From Streptomyces dysideae (GTDB taxonomy: Bacteria > Actinomycetota > Actinomycetes > Streptomycetales > Streptomycetaceae), in NCBI RefSeq assembly GCF_001514305.1, contig NZ_KQ949104.1:64194-128193 (forward strand): DNA of 64,000 nt, given 5' to 3'. Made by a program: the position numbers and the translations under genes. Shown piece by piece: positions 19,715 through 27,892 of this stretch. Within the stretch, counting starts at the first letter, position 1, and every line of letters starts with the position of its first letter. Under the pieces are notes generated by a model. The model had not been told where the DNA came from. It made no database searches and saw nothing but the letters and a program-made list of their open reading frames with translations.

Positions 19715-20494
19715 TCAGACCGCGACGACCCTGATCCCGGCCTCCTCGAACCGCCGTATCGCCTCCGGGGCCGCCGCCGTGTCCGTGACCAGCGTGTCCA
19801 CCGCCTCGGCCGCGCAGATCCGGGCGAACGCCCGCTGCCCCAGCTTGCTGGAGTCGGCGGCCACGATCACCCGCTCGGCCCGCTCGCACAGCAGCCGGTT
19901 GATCGCCGCCTCCGCCTCGTCGTGCGCCGCGGCACCGTGCGTGACGTCGAAGGCGACGACGCCGAGCACCGCCACGTCGACGGTGATCTGGCTCAGCACC
20001 CCGTCCGCGAGCGGGCCGATGAGCTCGTACGACTGTGCCCGGGCGACCCCGCCGGTCACCACGATCTTGAACTGGGGGCGTACCGCCAGCTCGTTGGCGA
20101 TGTTGAGCGCGTTGGTGACGACGGTCAGCGCCGGCGAGCCCGACGCGAGGTCGCCCCGCACGGCCAGGGCACGCGCCACCTCGGTGGTGGTCGTCCCGCC
20201 GGTCAGCCCGACCGCCTCACCGGGCGCGATGAGACCGGCCACCGCCTTGGCGATGCGCTGCTTCTCGGAGGCGCGCCGCGCCGTCTTGTAGCGCAGCGGC
20301 AGTTCGTACGACACGCCGTGCACCACCGCGCCGCCCCGGGTGCGGACCAGCATCTGCTGCTCGGCGAGCTGGTCGAAGTCACGGCGGATCGTGGCCGACG
20401 AGACCTCCAGCTCGGCGGCCGCCTCCTCGACGTCCAGCCGGCCCCGCTCGACGAGCAGTTCCAGCAGCGCCTTCCAGCGGGCGTCGCGCGACAT
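19715..20494 (-). CDS. DeoR-family repressor, AgaR-like
   Basis: The 259-residue protein has an N-terminal DeoR winged helix (ARWKALLELLVERGRLDVEE and VSSATIRRDFDQLAEQ) and a sugar-phosphate sensor domain with GLTGGTTTTEVARAL, VVTNALNIANEL and the C-terminal VAADSSKLGQ. ATG at 20494 has GGAGG six bases upstream; a GTG at 20500 is less well placed. It is divergent from the SIS isomerase and aldolase genes, with a 44-bp palindrome between, so it most likely represses them and responds to an amino-sugar or tagatose phosphate. Confidence 0.92.
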   Translation of the reverse strand: MSRDARWKALLELLVERGRLDVEEAAAELEVSSATIRRDFDQLAEQQMLVRTRGGAVVHGVSYELPLRYKTARRASEKQRIAKAVAGLIAPGEAVGLTGGTTTTEVARALAVRGDLASGSPALTVVTNALNIANELAVRPQFKIVVTGGVARAQSYELIGPLADGVLSQITVDVAVLGVVAFDVTHGAAAHDEAEAAINRLLCERAERVIVAADSSKLGQRAFARICAAEAVDTLVTDTAAAPEAIRRFEEAGIRVVAV

Positions 20495-20555
20495 CCGCAC
20501 CCTCCGATCCTCGATCTACCGGCGACCCTAGCGCACCCCCGCTCCGCCCGGATGC

Positions 20556-20599
20556 TTGATTGTGCTCGAAAGATCGCTATATCTTGCAAGAACAATCAA
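20556..20599. promoter_or_regulatory. 44-bp palindromic operator between repressor and isomerase operon
   Basis: The left arm TTGATTGTGCTCGAAAGAT (20556-20574) and the right arm 20581-20599 match as inverted repeats at 16 of 19 positions, with a 6-base centre. The outer TTGATTGT/ACAATCAA arms are exact. The low GC content of this stretch stands out against its surroundings. It lies 20 bases before the isomerase start and 62 bases from the divergent DeoR-family gene. Confidence 0.75.
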
Positions 20600-20618
20600 A
20601 CCAGTGGAGGGGTTCGCC

Positions 20619-21500
20619 ATGACGCACGTCGAGGACGAGCTGGCCGGCCAGCCCGAGTGCTGGACCCGGGCCGCGGCGGAGGCGCCCGGGCACGCCGGGG
20701 CACTGCCGGCGCCGGGGGAGCGGGTCGCGATCGTCGGCTGCGGCACCTCGTACTTCATGGCGCAGTCGGCCGCCGCCCTGCGCGAGGGCGCGGGGCAGGG
20801 CGAGACGGACGCCTTCGCCGCCTCGGAGTTCCCGCCCGGCCGTTCGTACGACCGGGTCGTCGCCCTCAGTCGCTCGGGTACGACGACCGAAGTCCTCGAC
20901 CTGCTCGGCGAGTTGAGGGGAAGCACCCGGACGACCGCCGTCACCGCGGACCCCGCCACGCCCGTCATGGCGGCCGCCGACGACGTCGTCGTCCTCGGCT
21001 TCGCGGACGAACGCTCCGTCGTCCAGACCCGGTTCGCGACCACCGCGCTCACCCTGCTCCGCGCCCACCTGGGCCTGCACACCGACGCCGTCGTAGCCGA
21101 CGCCCGCACCGCGCTGACCGCCCCGCTGCCCGAAGGCCTCGTCGACCGCACCCAGTTCACCTTCCTCGGCCACGGCTGGACCGTGGGACTCGCCCACGAG
21201 GCCGCGCTGAAGATGCGCGAGGCCGCGCAGTCCTGGACCGAGGCCTACCCGGCGATGGAGTACCGGCACGGCCCCATCAGCATCACCACCCACGGCACCG
21301 CGACCTGGATGCTCGGCCAGGCGCCCGAGGGGCTCGCCGAACAGGTGCGGGAGACCGGCGGGTTGTGGGTGGCGGGCGACCTGGACCCGCTCGCCGAGCT
21401 GGTCCGCGCCCAGCGCCTAGCGGTCGCCGTCGCCGAGTCCCGCGGCCTCGATCCGGACCGGCCGCGCCATCTGACCCGCTCGGTGATCCTGACCCCGTGA
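20619..21500 (+). CDS. SIS-domain sugar isomerase/deaminase (AgaS-like)
   Basis: The 293-residue cytosolic protein has two SIS folds. The first shows VAIVGCGTSYFMAQS near residue 38 and ALSRSGTTTEVLDLL near 88; the second shows FLGHGWTVGLAHEAALKMREAA and AYPAMEYRHGP near 200. This resembles AgaS and the isomerase half of glucosamine-6-phosphate synthase, so deamination or isomerisation of an amino-sugar phosphate is the best guess. ATG at 20619 follows GGAGGGG. The class II aldolase starts 23 bases later, giving an aga/gat-like pair under the palindromic operator. Confidence 0.88.
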   Translation: MTHVEDELAGQPECWTRAAAEAPGHAGALPAPGERVAIVGCGTSYFMAQSAAALREGAGQGETDAFAASEFPPGRSYDRVVALSRSGTTTEVLDLLGELRGSTRTTAVTADPATPVMAAADDVVVLGFADERSVVQTRFATTALTLLRAHLGLHTDAVVADARTALTAPLPEGLVDRTQFTFLGHGWTVGLAHEAALKMREAAQSWTEAYPAMEYRHGPISITTHGTATWMLGQAPEGLAEQVRETGGLWVAGDLDPLAELVRAQRLAVAVAESRGLDPDRPRHLTRSVILTP

Positions 21501-21522
21501 CGCGCTGAGAAAGGAACAGGCC

Positions 21523-22425
21523 GTGCCCCTCGTCACCACCGGTGAGCTCGTCACCCGCGCCGCCGCAGCCCGCTCCGCCGTCGCCGCCTTCAACATCATC
21601 ACGCTGGAACACGTCGAGGCGGTCATCGCCGGCGCGGAGTCCGTGAGTTCGCCCGTCGTTCTCCAGGTCAGCGAGAACGCCGTCAAGTTCCGTTACGGCC
21701 GCCTCCTCCCGCTTGCCCGCGCCGCCGTCTCCGCCGCCGAACGCGCCGCCGTCCCCGTCGCGCTGCACCTCGACCACATCCAGAGCGACGACCTGCTGCG
21801 GCAGGCTCCCGACGCCGGATTCAGCTCCGTGATGTACGACGCGGCCCGCCTGCCCTACGCCGAGAACCTCGCCGCGACCCGGGCCGCCGCCCACTGGGCG
21901 CACGCCCAAGGCCTTTGGATCGAGGCCGAGTTGGGCCGGATCGGCGGCAAGGCCGGGCAGGGTGGGTGGGAGAGATCCGGGCAGGGTGGGTGGGAGAGAT
22001 CCGCCCGGCCGCCCCTCGACGCGCACGCGCCCGGCGCCCGCACCGACCCGGCCGAGGCCCACGCCTTCGTCGCCGAATCCGGCGTCGACGCCCTCGCCGT
22101 CGCCATCGGAAGCGCGCACGCCATGACCACCCGTACGGCCACCCTCGACCACGACCTCCTCAAACGGCTGTCCGCCACCCTGGACGTCCCCCTTGTCCTG
22201 CACGGCTCATCCGGAGTCCCCGACGGCGAACTCACCGCGGCGGTCGCGGGCGGCATCGCCAAGGTCAACATCGGCACCGCCCTCAACATCGCCATGACCG
22301 GCGCCATCCGCGCGTTCCTCGCCGCCCACCCCGAGGCGGTCGACTCGCGCAAGTACCTGAGCGTGGGACGGGAGGCGATGGTCCGGGCGGTGGCGGGGAT
22401 CATCCGGGTGCTCGGGACTCCCTGA
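21523..22425 (+). CDS. Class II ketose-bisphosphate aldolase (tagatose/fructose type)
   Basis: The 300-residue enzyme splits a ketose 1,6-bisphosphate. Zinc-binding and catalytic features are LHLDH near residue 85, IEAELGRIGG near 135, VAIGSAHA near 193, VLHGSSGVP near 227 and VNIGTALN. The start is GTG at 21523 after GAAAGGA. An in-frame tandem duplication of 24 bases (residues about 145-160, GQGGWERS twice) lengthens the loop after ELGRIGG, near the active site. It lies in one transcript with the SIS isomerase. Tagatose-bisphosphate aldolase is favoured by the AgaR/AgaS partners, but fructose bisphosphate is possible. Confidence 0.9.
   Translation: MPLVTTGELVTRAAAARSAVAAFNIITLEHVEAVIAGAESVSSPVVLQVSENAVKFRYGRLLPLARAAVSAAERAAVPVALHLDHIQSDDLLRQAPDAGFSSVMYDAARLPYAENLAATRAAAHWAHAQGLWIEAELGRIGGKAGQGGWERSGQGGWERSARPPLDAHAPGARTDPAEAHAFVAESGVDALAVAIGSAHAMTTRTATLDHDLLKRLSATLDVPLVLHGSSGVPDGELTAAVAGGIAKVNIGTALNIAMTGAIRAFLAAHPEAVDSRKYLSVGREAMVRAVAGIIRVLGTP
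21955..22002 (+). repeat. Tandem 24-bp duplication inside the aldolase gene
   Basis: Positions 21955-21978 and 21979-22002 are identical 24-mers starting GGGCAGGGTGGG. Being a multiple of three, the duplication adds eight residues without breaking the frame. Confidence 0.95.
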
Positions 22426-22446
22426 CAGCGCACCCCGCATACAACT

Positions 22447-22614
22447 TTTTTCCAGGGCACCGACCGCCGCACCCCCGCCGACTTCACCGGCGCCGTCCGC
22501 GGCGCCGTCCCGCTCTCGGTACGGCTGCTGCGCGCCATGACGGTGATCCGACGGAGCGAGATCGAGTCTTACCGTCTGAACCGCTACCGCCTCGGGGACC
22601 CCGAGGCGCGCTGA
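22447..22614 (+). pseudogene. C-terminal fragment of an unidentified gene
   Basis: An open frame with no start at its left end reads FFQGTDRRTPADFTGAVRG and MTVIRRSEIESYRLNRYRL and stops at 22614. It begins abruptly behind the aldolase stop. The composition is coding-like, and it looks like the tail of a deleted gene, but I do not recognise the family. A 25-residue peptide from ATG 22537 is possible and unlikely. Confidence 0.35.
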
Positions 22615-22638
22615 CGGGCCGACTGGTACTTTCCGGCC

Positions 22639-23409
22639 ATGCGCGAAACCCGCCTCCACCTCGGCGAACCGCCCGTCGTGGCGGGCGTCGGCGTCGGCGT
22701 GCACGGGGTCGCGAGCCGTACCGACGTCTTCCGGCTGCCCGAGCTGTGGCAGCTGCACCTGTACGAGTACGACGCCGAACTCGTCGTCGACGGCACCCCG
22801 CACACCATCCGCCCCGGCCGGGTGAGCCTGGTCCCGCCGGGCGTCACGGTCCGCTACCGCTACCAGGGCCGCTCCCAGCACCTCTACGCCCACCTGCGCA
22901 TCCTCGCCACCGAGCCCGCCCGCACCGTCCCGGTCGTCCAGGACACCGGCCCCGAATTCCCCTTCCTCAGCGCCCTGCTGCGGCAGGCGGTCACCGCCGT
23001 ACCCCGCGAACCCGAACGCACCCGCGCCGAGCTCTGGACCGCGCTGTGGCGCATCGCCCAGCTCACCCCGGCCACTGACCGGCCCGCCCCACACCCGGCG
23101 GTCAGCGCCGCCCTCGCCTACATCGAGGCGAACCTGGCCGCCCCCCTGACCGTGCCGGACATCGCGCGGGCCGCCGGCGTCTCGCACAACCACCTCACCC
23201 GGCTGCTGCGCGCCGCCACCGGCACCACGGTGGTCGGCTACCTCCGCCGCCGCAGACTCGACCGCGCCCACCACCTGCTGCGCGCCTCGACCCTCTCCAT
23301 CTCCGCCGTCGCCGCCTCGGTCGGCATCCCCGACCTCCAGGCGTTCAACAAGGCATGCCGCCGCGAACTGGGCGCCTCGCCCCGCGCGCTCAGAGGCGCT
23401 ACTCCTTGA
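22639..23409 (+). CDS. AraC-family transcriptional regulator
   Basis: The 256-residue protein has an N-terminal cupin-like ligand domain (LHLYEYDAELVVDG, PGRVSLVPPGV) and a C-terminal double helix-turn-helix (LTVPDIARAAGVSHNHLTRLLR and STLSISAVAASVGIPDLQAFNKACRRELG). It probably senses a sugar. ATG at 22639 lacks a clear ribosome-binding site. Its last 11 bases overlap the convergent methyltransferase gene. The target may be the aldolase operon just upstream, but this is a guess. Confidence 0.9.
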   Translation: MRETRLHLGEPPVVAGVGVGVHGVASRTDVFRLPELWQLHLYEYDAELVVDGTPHTIRPGRVSLVPPGVTVRYRYQGRSQHLYAHLRILATEPARTVPVVQDTGPEFPFLSALLRQAVTAVPREPERTRAELWTALWRIAQLTPATDRPAPHPAVSAALAYIEANLAAPLTVPDIARAAGVSHNHLTRLLRAATGTTVVGYLRRRRLDRAHHLLRASTLSISAVAASVGIPDLQAFNKACRRELGASPRALRGATP

Positions 23410-24550
23410 CGGCCTTCAGCACGACGAACTTCGGGTCACTGGCCATGAGCCGACTGTTGCCGAACAGCTTCCGCAGCTTCACGTGATAGCCGAGATGCCG
23501 GTTCCCGATCACCCACAGCTCCCCGCCGGGCCTCAGCACGCGCCGCGCCCCCGTGAACATCCGCCACGCCGTCGTGTCGGTCGTCGCCTGGTGCGAGTGG
23601 AACGGCGGATTGTTCAGCACGACATCGACGCTCCCGGCCGGCACCCCCGCCAGCCCGTCCCCGACCCGGAACTCGGCATGTCCGGGCACGCCGTTCGCCT
23701 TGTACGTGGCCTCAGCGGAGGCCACGGCCTGGAACGACTCGTCCACGAACAGCACCTCGGCCTCCGGATCGGCCAGCGCCACCGCCGTACCGACGACACC
23801 GTTGCCGCACCCGAGGTCCACGACCCGCCGGGCACCCTTGCCGCCCGGCAGATGCTGCAGGAAGAACCGGGTCCCGATGTCGAGCCGGTCGGCGCAGAAG
23901 ACCCCGGCGTGATTGACGACCGTGCGTCCCGAGACCGGGCCGATGCCGTCGGGGAGGGCATAGCGGTACGGCCACGGGTTCGCGGCGGCGGCCCGCTCCG
24001 GTGACGGCCCGGGCGTGCAGAGGATGAGCCGCGCCTTCTTCTCGGCGAGCGACGTACGTGTCGGCCCGAGGATCCGCTCGAACAGTTCCAGCGTCGAGGT
24101 GTGGATCTCCTTCACCATGCCCGTGCCGACGACCACCGTGCCCTCGTGCACCGCGGGTGCCAGCCGCAGCAGCTGGTCCTCCAGCAGCGCGAGGCTCTTG
24201 GGCACCCGCACGAGCAGGACGTCGACCCGGCCGGGCGGCGCGTCCTGGGTCGTGAGCAACCGCACGGCGCCGGGCTCGACGCCGTTGCGCGCGAGGTTCG
24301 CCCGGGTCGCCTCCTGGGCCAGATACGAGTCGGTGATCTGCGTCGGCCGGTGCGCCGCGAGCGCCGTGACCAGGGCGCCCCAGCGGTCGCCGACGACCAC
24401 GACCGTGCCGGACAGCGGGACCTCCCGCTCCGCGAGATGCCTGAGGAGATACTCGTCGGAGGCGTCCCAGGCGCGCAGCCGGTCACGCGGATCCGCGGGG
24501 AAGCGGGCCAGCGCGAGCTCGCTCCAGGGCGTCGTCATACGGTCGTTCAT
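23399..24550 (-). CDS. Class I SAM-dependent methyltransferase, RlmG/RsmC type
   Basis: The 383-residue protein has two related domains, as in RlmG and RsmC. The C-terminal one holds the SAM site VVDLGCGNGVVG near residue 235, the acidic residue LFVDES and the N-methyltransferase motif NNPPFH near 307; the N-terminal one is a degenerate copy (TVVVVGDRWGAL). It should methylate a guanine N2 of ribosomal RNA, most likely as the 23S RlmG type. ATG at 24550; an in-frame ATG 12 bases later is an alternative. Confidence 0.88.
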   Translation of the reverse strand: MNDRMTTPWSELALARFPADPRDRLRAWDASDEYLLRHLAEREVPLSGTVVVVGDRWGALVTALAAHRPTQITDSYLAQEATRANLARNGVEPGAVRLLTTQDAPPGRVDVLLVRVPKSLALLEDQLLRLAPAVHEGTVVVGTGMVKEIHTSTLELFERILGPTRTSLAEKKARLILCTPGPSPERAAAANPWPYRYALPDGIGPVSGRTVVNHAGVFCADRLDIGTRFFLQHLPGGKGARRVVDLGCGNGVVGTAVALADPEAEVLFVDESFQAVASAEATYKANGVPGHAEFRVGDGLAGVPAGSVDVVLNNPPFHSHQATTDTTAWRMFTGARRVLRPGGELWVIGNRHLGYHVKLRKLFGNSRLMASDPKFVVLKAVKE

Positions 24551-24606
24551 CGTGCGTCAAGGCTAGCGGAGCCGCAGCTCAGCGAGTGTCGGGCAGGATG
24601 GGAGGC

Positions 24607-25283
24607 ATGGACGCCGAGCTGTTCCCCAGAGCCCGCACGGAGGTCGCGCCGGGCGCGCTGCACCTGCCGGACTGGCTGGACACGGGCCTGCAGCGCGAGC
24701 TGCTGGCGGCCTGCCGGTGGGGGTCCCCCCGGTCGAGCGAAGCCGAGACTGGGGGAGGGCCCGCCCGCCGGCCGGCCTGCGCACCGTCCGGACACCCGGC
24801 GGCGGCACGATGACCGCGCGGCAGGTGTGCCTGGGCCGGCACTGGTACCCGTACGCCTACGCCCGGACCGTCGTCGACGGTGACGGCGCCCCGGTGAAGC
24901 CGTTCCCGCAATGGCTGGGCGAGCTGGGCGGACGCGCCGTGCGGGACGCCCTCGGCATCGCACCGGTGCCGTACGACATCGCACTGATCAACTTCTATGA
25001 CGCCGACGCCCGCATGGGCATGCACCGTGACAGCGACGAGGAGTCGGACACGCCGGTGGTGTCCCTGAGCCTCGGCGACACCTGCGTGTTCCGCTTCGGC
25101 AACGCCGAGACCCGGACCCGGCCCTACACCGACGTGGAACTGCGCAGCGGCGACCTGTTCATCTTCGGCGGACCGTCCCGGCTCGCCTACCACGGTGTGC
25201 CGCGCGTGCACCCGGGCACGGCACCACCGGAGTTGGGGCTGACGGGACGGCTGAACGTCACCCTCCGGGTCAGCGGCCTCTGA
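24607..25283 (+). pseudogene. alkB: AlkB-type DNA repair dioxygenase, split by a short repeat
   Basis: The first 38 codons (MDAELFPRARTEVAPG ... LLAACRW) and the rest (ARPPAGLRTVRTPGG onwards) are in different frames. Removing exactly the 38 bases 24721-24758 would give 213 codons in one frame, with a join CRW-ARPPAG that fits the family. The 3' part keeps the iron and 2-oxoglutarate ligands: MHRDSDE (HxD), YHGVPRV and GRLNVTLR. The insert is one copy of a hairpin repeat also present at 33.1 kb. Unless ribosomes shift frame or an internal start is used, no full protein is made. ATG at 24607 after GGGAGGC. Confidence 0.85.
24718..24757 (+). repeat. Dispersed hairpin repeat, copy 1 (inside alkB)
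   Basis: A 40-base unit begins TGGGGGTCCCCCC and ends TGGGGGAG, with CTCG/CGAG-like inner arms around AGCGAAGC. It matches 33128-33167 at 38 of 40 positions. The outer C and G runs and the inner arms can fold into one hairpin. Confidence 0.9.
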
Positions 25284-25332
25284 GACCGCGTCCACGGCCA
25301 CCGGACGAACGGATCATGGGAGACTCGCCCTC

Positions 25333-26571
25333 ATGAGCGGCAAGGCGGACCCCCGGACGGCGGGGGAAGGAACCACCTCGAGGACGCGACTGGACCGGGG
25401 GCGAGGTGCGCTCGGACCCGCGTTGGAACTCGTGCACACCGGCCGCGCGCCGACCCGTGCCGTACTCACCGCCGAGCTCGGCGTCACCCGGGCCACGGCC
25501 GGCGCGGTCGCCGCCGAGCTGGAGGCGCTCGGCCTGATCCAGGTCGACGCCCGGCCCGGCGCCGCCGCCGGTTCGCAGGGCCGCCCCTCGCACCGCCTCT
25601 CCGTCGCCGAGGACGGTCCCGTCGTCCTCGCCGCTCAGGTGCACGCCGACGGGTTCCGGGCGGCGCTGGTCGGTCTCGGCGGCCGTATCGTCGCCACCGC
25701 GCCCGGCTGTGAGACCGTCGACGCCGACCCGGCGAAGGTCCTCGGGTCGGTCGTGGAGGCGGGCGCGGACCTCCTCCGCACGACCGGCCGGCGCTGCGTC
25801 GGCGCAGGCCTCGCCGTACCGTCCGCCGTCGCCGAACCCGACGGCCTGGCCCTGAACCCTCTGCACCTGGCCTGGCCCGTCGGCGCGCCCGTCCGCCGGA
25901 TCTTCGCGGAGTGCGTGCGTGCGGCCGGGATCACCGGACCGGCGTTCGCCGGCAACGACGTCAACCTCGCCGCCCTCGCCGAGCACCGGCACGGCGCGGG
26001 CCGCGGCGCCCGGGACCTGCTGTGCGTGGCCACCGGACACCGGGGCGTGGGCGGCGCGCTGGTCCTGGACGGTCGCCTGCACACCGGCAGTTCGGGCCTG
26101 GCCCTCGAGGTCGGTCACCTCACCGTCAACCCCGAGGGCCGCCCCTGCCACTGCGGCAGCCGGGGCTGCCTGGACGTCGAGGCCGACCCGCTGGCCCTCC
26201 TCACGGCGGCGGGCCGCGACCCCGGCCCCGAGGTGTCCCTGCTCCAGCAGGCGAAGGACCTGATCCGTACGCACTACACCGACCCGACGGTCCGCACGGC
26301 CACCGAGACCCTGATCGACCGCCTCGGCCTCGGCCTCGCCGGCCTGGTCAACATCCTCAACCCGGACCGCATCATCCTCGGCGGCCTCCACCGCACCCTC
26401 CTCGACACCGACCCCGACCGCCTGCGCGCCGTCGTCGCCGACCGCAGCCTGTGGGGCCAGAGCGGCGGCGTCCCGATCCTGGCCTGCACCCTGGACCACA
26501 ACAGCCTGGTCGGCGCGGCGGAACTGGCCTGGCAGCCGGTGCTGGACGATCCGCTGGGGGCGCTGACGTAG
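25333..26571 (+). CDS. ROK-family transcriptional regulator
   Basis: The 412-residue protein has a winged helix at residues about 25-75 (TRAVLTAELGVTRATAGAVAAEL) and a ROK sugar-kinase-like domain. The kinase part keeps VGHLTVNPEGRPCHCGSRGCLDVE, with the zinc-binding CxCGxxGC pattern near residue 275. The ATP-site aspartates are poorly kept, as expected for a sugar-sensing regulator such as NagC or XylR. ATG at 25333. It heads a row with an RpiB-like isomerase and a broken phosphotriesterase and probably controls them. Confidence 0.92.
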   Translation: MSGKADPRTAGEGTTSRTRLDRGRGALGPALELVHTGRAPTRAVLTAELGVTRATAGAVAAELEALGLIQVDARPGAAAGSQGRPSHRLSVAEDGPVVLAAQVHADGFRAALVGLGGRIVATAPGCETVDADPAKVLGSVVEAGADLLRTTGRRCVGAGLAVPSAVAEPDGLALNPLHLAWPVGAPVRRIFAECVRAAGITGPAFAGNDVNLAALAEHRHGAGRGARDLLCVATGHRGVGGALVLDGRLHTGSSGLALEVGHLTVNPEGRPCHCGSRGCLDVEADPLALLTAAGRDPGPEVSLLQQAKDLIRTHYTDPTVRTATETLIDRLGLGLAGLVNILNPDRIILGGLHRTLLDTDPDRLRAVVADRSLWGQSGGVPILACTLDHNSLVGAAELAWQPVLDDPLGALT

Positions 26572-26589
26572 GGCCGGTAGGCTCGGGAC

Positions 26590-27045
26590 ATGCGGATCTC
26601 CGTTTCCTCGGACATGGACGAACCCGTGGCCCGCTCGGTCGTCACGGAACTGCGCAACCGCGGCCACGAGGTCGTACCCCACGGAGCCTTGAGCCCCGGC
26701 GCCGACCGGCAATGGGCGGCCTGCTCCGAGGCGGCCGCCCGCGAGGTCGCCGCCGGGAGCGCGGACCAGGCGGTCGTGTGCTGCTGGACCGGCACGGGCG
26801 CGTCGATCGCCGCGAACAAGGTGCCGGGCGTACGGGCGGCCCTGTGCACGGACGCCTACACGGCGGCCGGCGCCCGCCGCTGGAACGACGCCAACGTCCT
26901 CGCCCTCAGCCTGCGTCTGACGTCCGAGCCCCTGCTCAAGGAGATCCTCGACGCCTGGTTCGCGGCCGAGGCCGGCACGGAGGCCGAGGACCGGGAGAAC
27001 GTGGCGCACGTCGGCCGACTCGACCTCGGCAGGACGGCTCCCTAG
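26590..27045 (+). CDS. RpiB/LacA/LacB-family sugar-phosphate isomerase
   Basis: The 151-residue protein is the usual length for the family. The core CWTGTGASIAANKVPG near residue 63 aligns with the CGTGIGMSIAANK motif of ribose-5-phosphate isomerase B, keeping the catalytic cysteine but with tryptophan in place of glycine. RRWNDANVLALSLR matches HNDANVL-type sequences. The N-terminal SDHAG motif, which provides a ring-opening histidine or phosphate contact in RpiB, is here SDMDE, so the substrate may differ from ribose 5-phosphate. It lies 18 bases behind the ROK gene. Confidence 0.88.
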   Translation: MRISVSSDMDEPVARSVVTELRNRGHEVVPHGALSPGADRQWAACSEAAAREVAAGSADQAVVCCWTGTGASIAANKVPGVRAALCTDAYTAAGARRWNDANVLALSLRLTSEPLLKEILDAWFAAEAGTEAEDRENVAHVGRLDLGRTAP

Positions 27046-27071
27046 CCCGTCGGCGCGGGTCGTTCACTCCT

Positions 27072-27892
27072 TCACTGTGCCCAGTCCACGGAGAAGGCGG
27101 AGGCCGCGTTGACGGTCAGGATCCGTTCCACCAGCTCCGCACCCACGGCGGCTGCCGGCCGCGGCCGTACCCGCCGCAGCAGATACGGCATCCCGGGGCC
27201 GCCGTTGACGGACCGGGCCGCGGCGGTCGTCGTGTCGCCGCCGAGCAGCAGCCGGTCGCCGAAGCCGGCGTCCGCCAGGGCCCGTACCGCGTCCGGCATC
27301 CGCCAGTCCGTGGCCCGAGGATCACCCGGTGCGGCGGCACCCCGAACTCCCCGCGCAACGGTCCAGTACGTCCAGCGCGCCGGTTCCCAGTTCCAGGTGT
27401 ACGGCGATCGGCGCGCCCGTCGCACGATGGGCCTCCGCCGCCGCGCGCATCGTCCGGAGGGCGTGCGCGTCCAGGGCGTGGAAGCCGCCCGCGACCTTGA
27501 TGAGGCCCGCGCGGACGCCCGACGTGCCGATGCCCGTCGTCAGTTTCGGCGACGAACACCTCGGCGAGCCTGTCACGCAGCCCGGCAAGGGTCTCCTCGG
27601 CGTAGTGCACGGTCTGATGCAGCCCGGTCGCGGCCAGCACGTGCACCCCCGTCTCCCGCGCCAGCGGCGGCGGATCGGCGGCCCTCCGGCCCAGCCCGTA
27701 CGGCGTCCGCTGCACGCCACAGCCCCCGCCCAGCGCCCGGAACGCGGCCAGCTCTGCCCGCGCCGCGGACACGCTGCGCAGCTCCTGCCCGGGGAGTCGA
27801 GGGCTGCCGAAGAACAGGTGGTCGTGCGCGTCGCACACGCCGAGCCGCTCCGGGGCCACGTCCCCGAGCACCGTACGGACCGCGCTCACCAC
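27072..27892 (-). pseudogene. Phosphotriesterase-family hydrolase, deleted and frameshifted
   Basis: Coding segments in three frames can be stitched together: CDAHDHLFFGSPRLPGQEL with the HxH metal ligands, then after a shift TGIGTSGVRAGLIKVAGGFH with the metal-bridging lysine, VHLELGTGALDVLD, then VPPHRVILG, then ATDWRMPDAVRALADAGFG and LLLGGDTTTAAA with the final metal aspartate. Between VILG and ATDW roughly 40 residues usual in the family are missing, including the histidine of the HLNR region. Probable role before decay: a lactonase or phosphotriesterase for a sugar lactone. GTG at 27892 overlaps the upstream DUF4865 stop. Confidence 0.85.

Noticed and set aside
21955..22002. The aldolase 24-bp duplication as the start of a CRISPR or minisatellite array
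   Set aside because: Only two copies, no spacers, and fully inside a coding frame.
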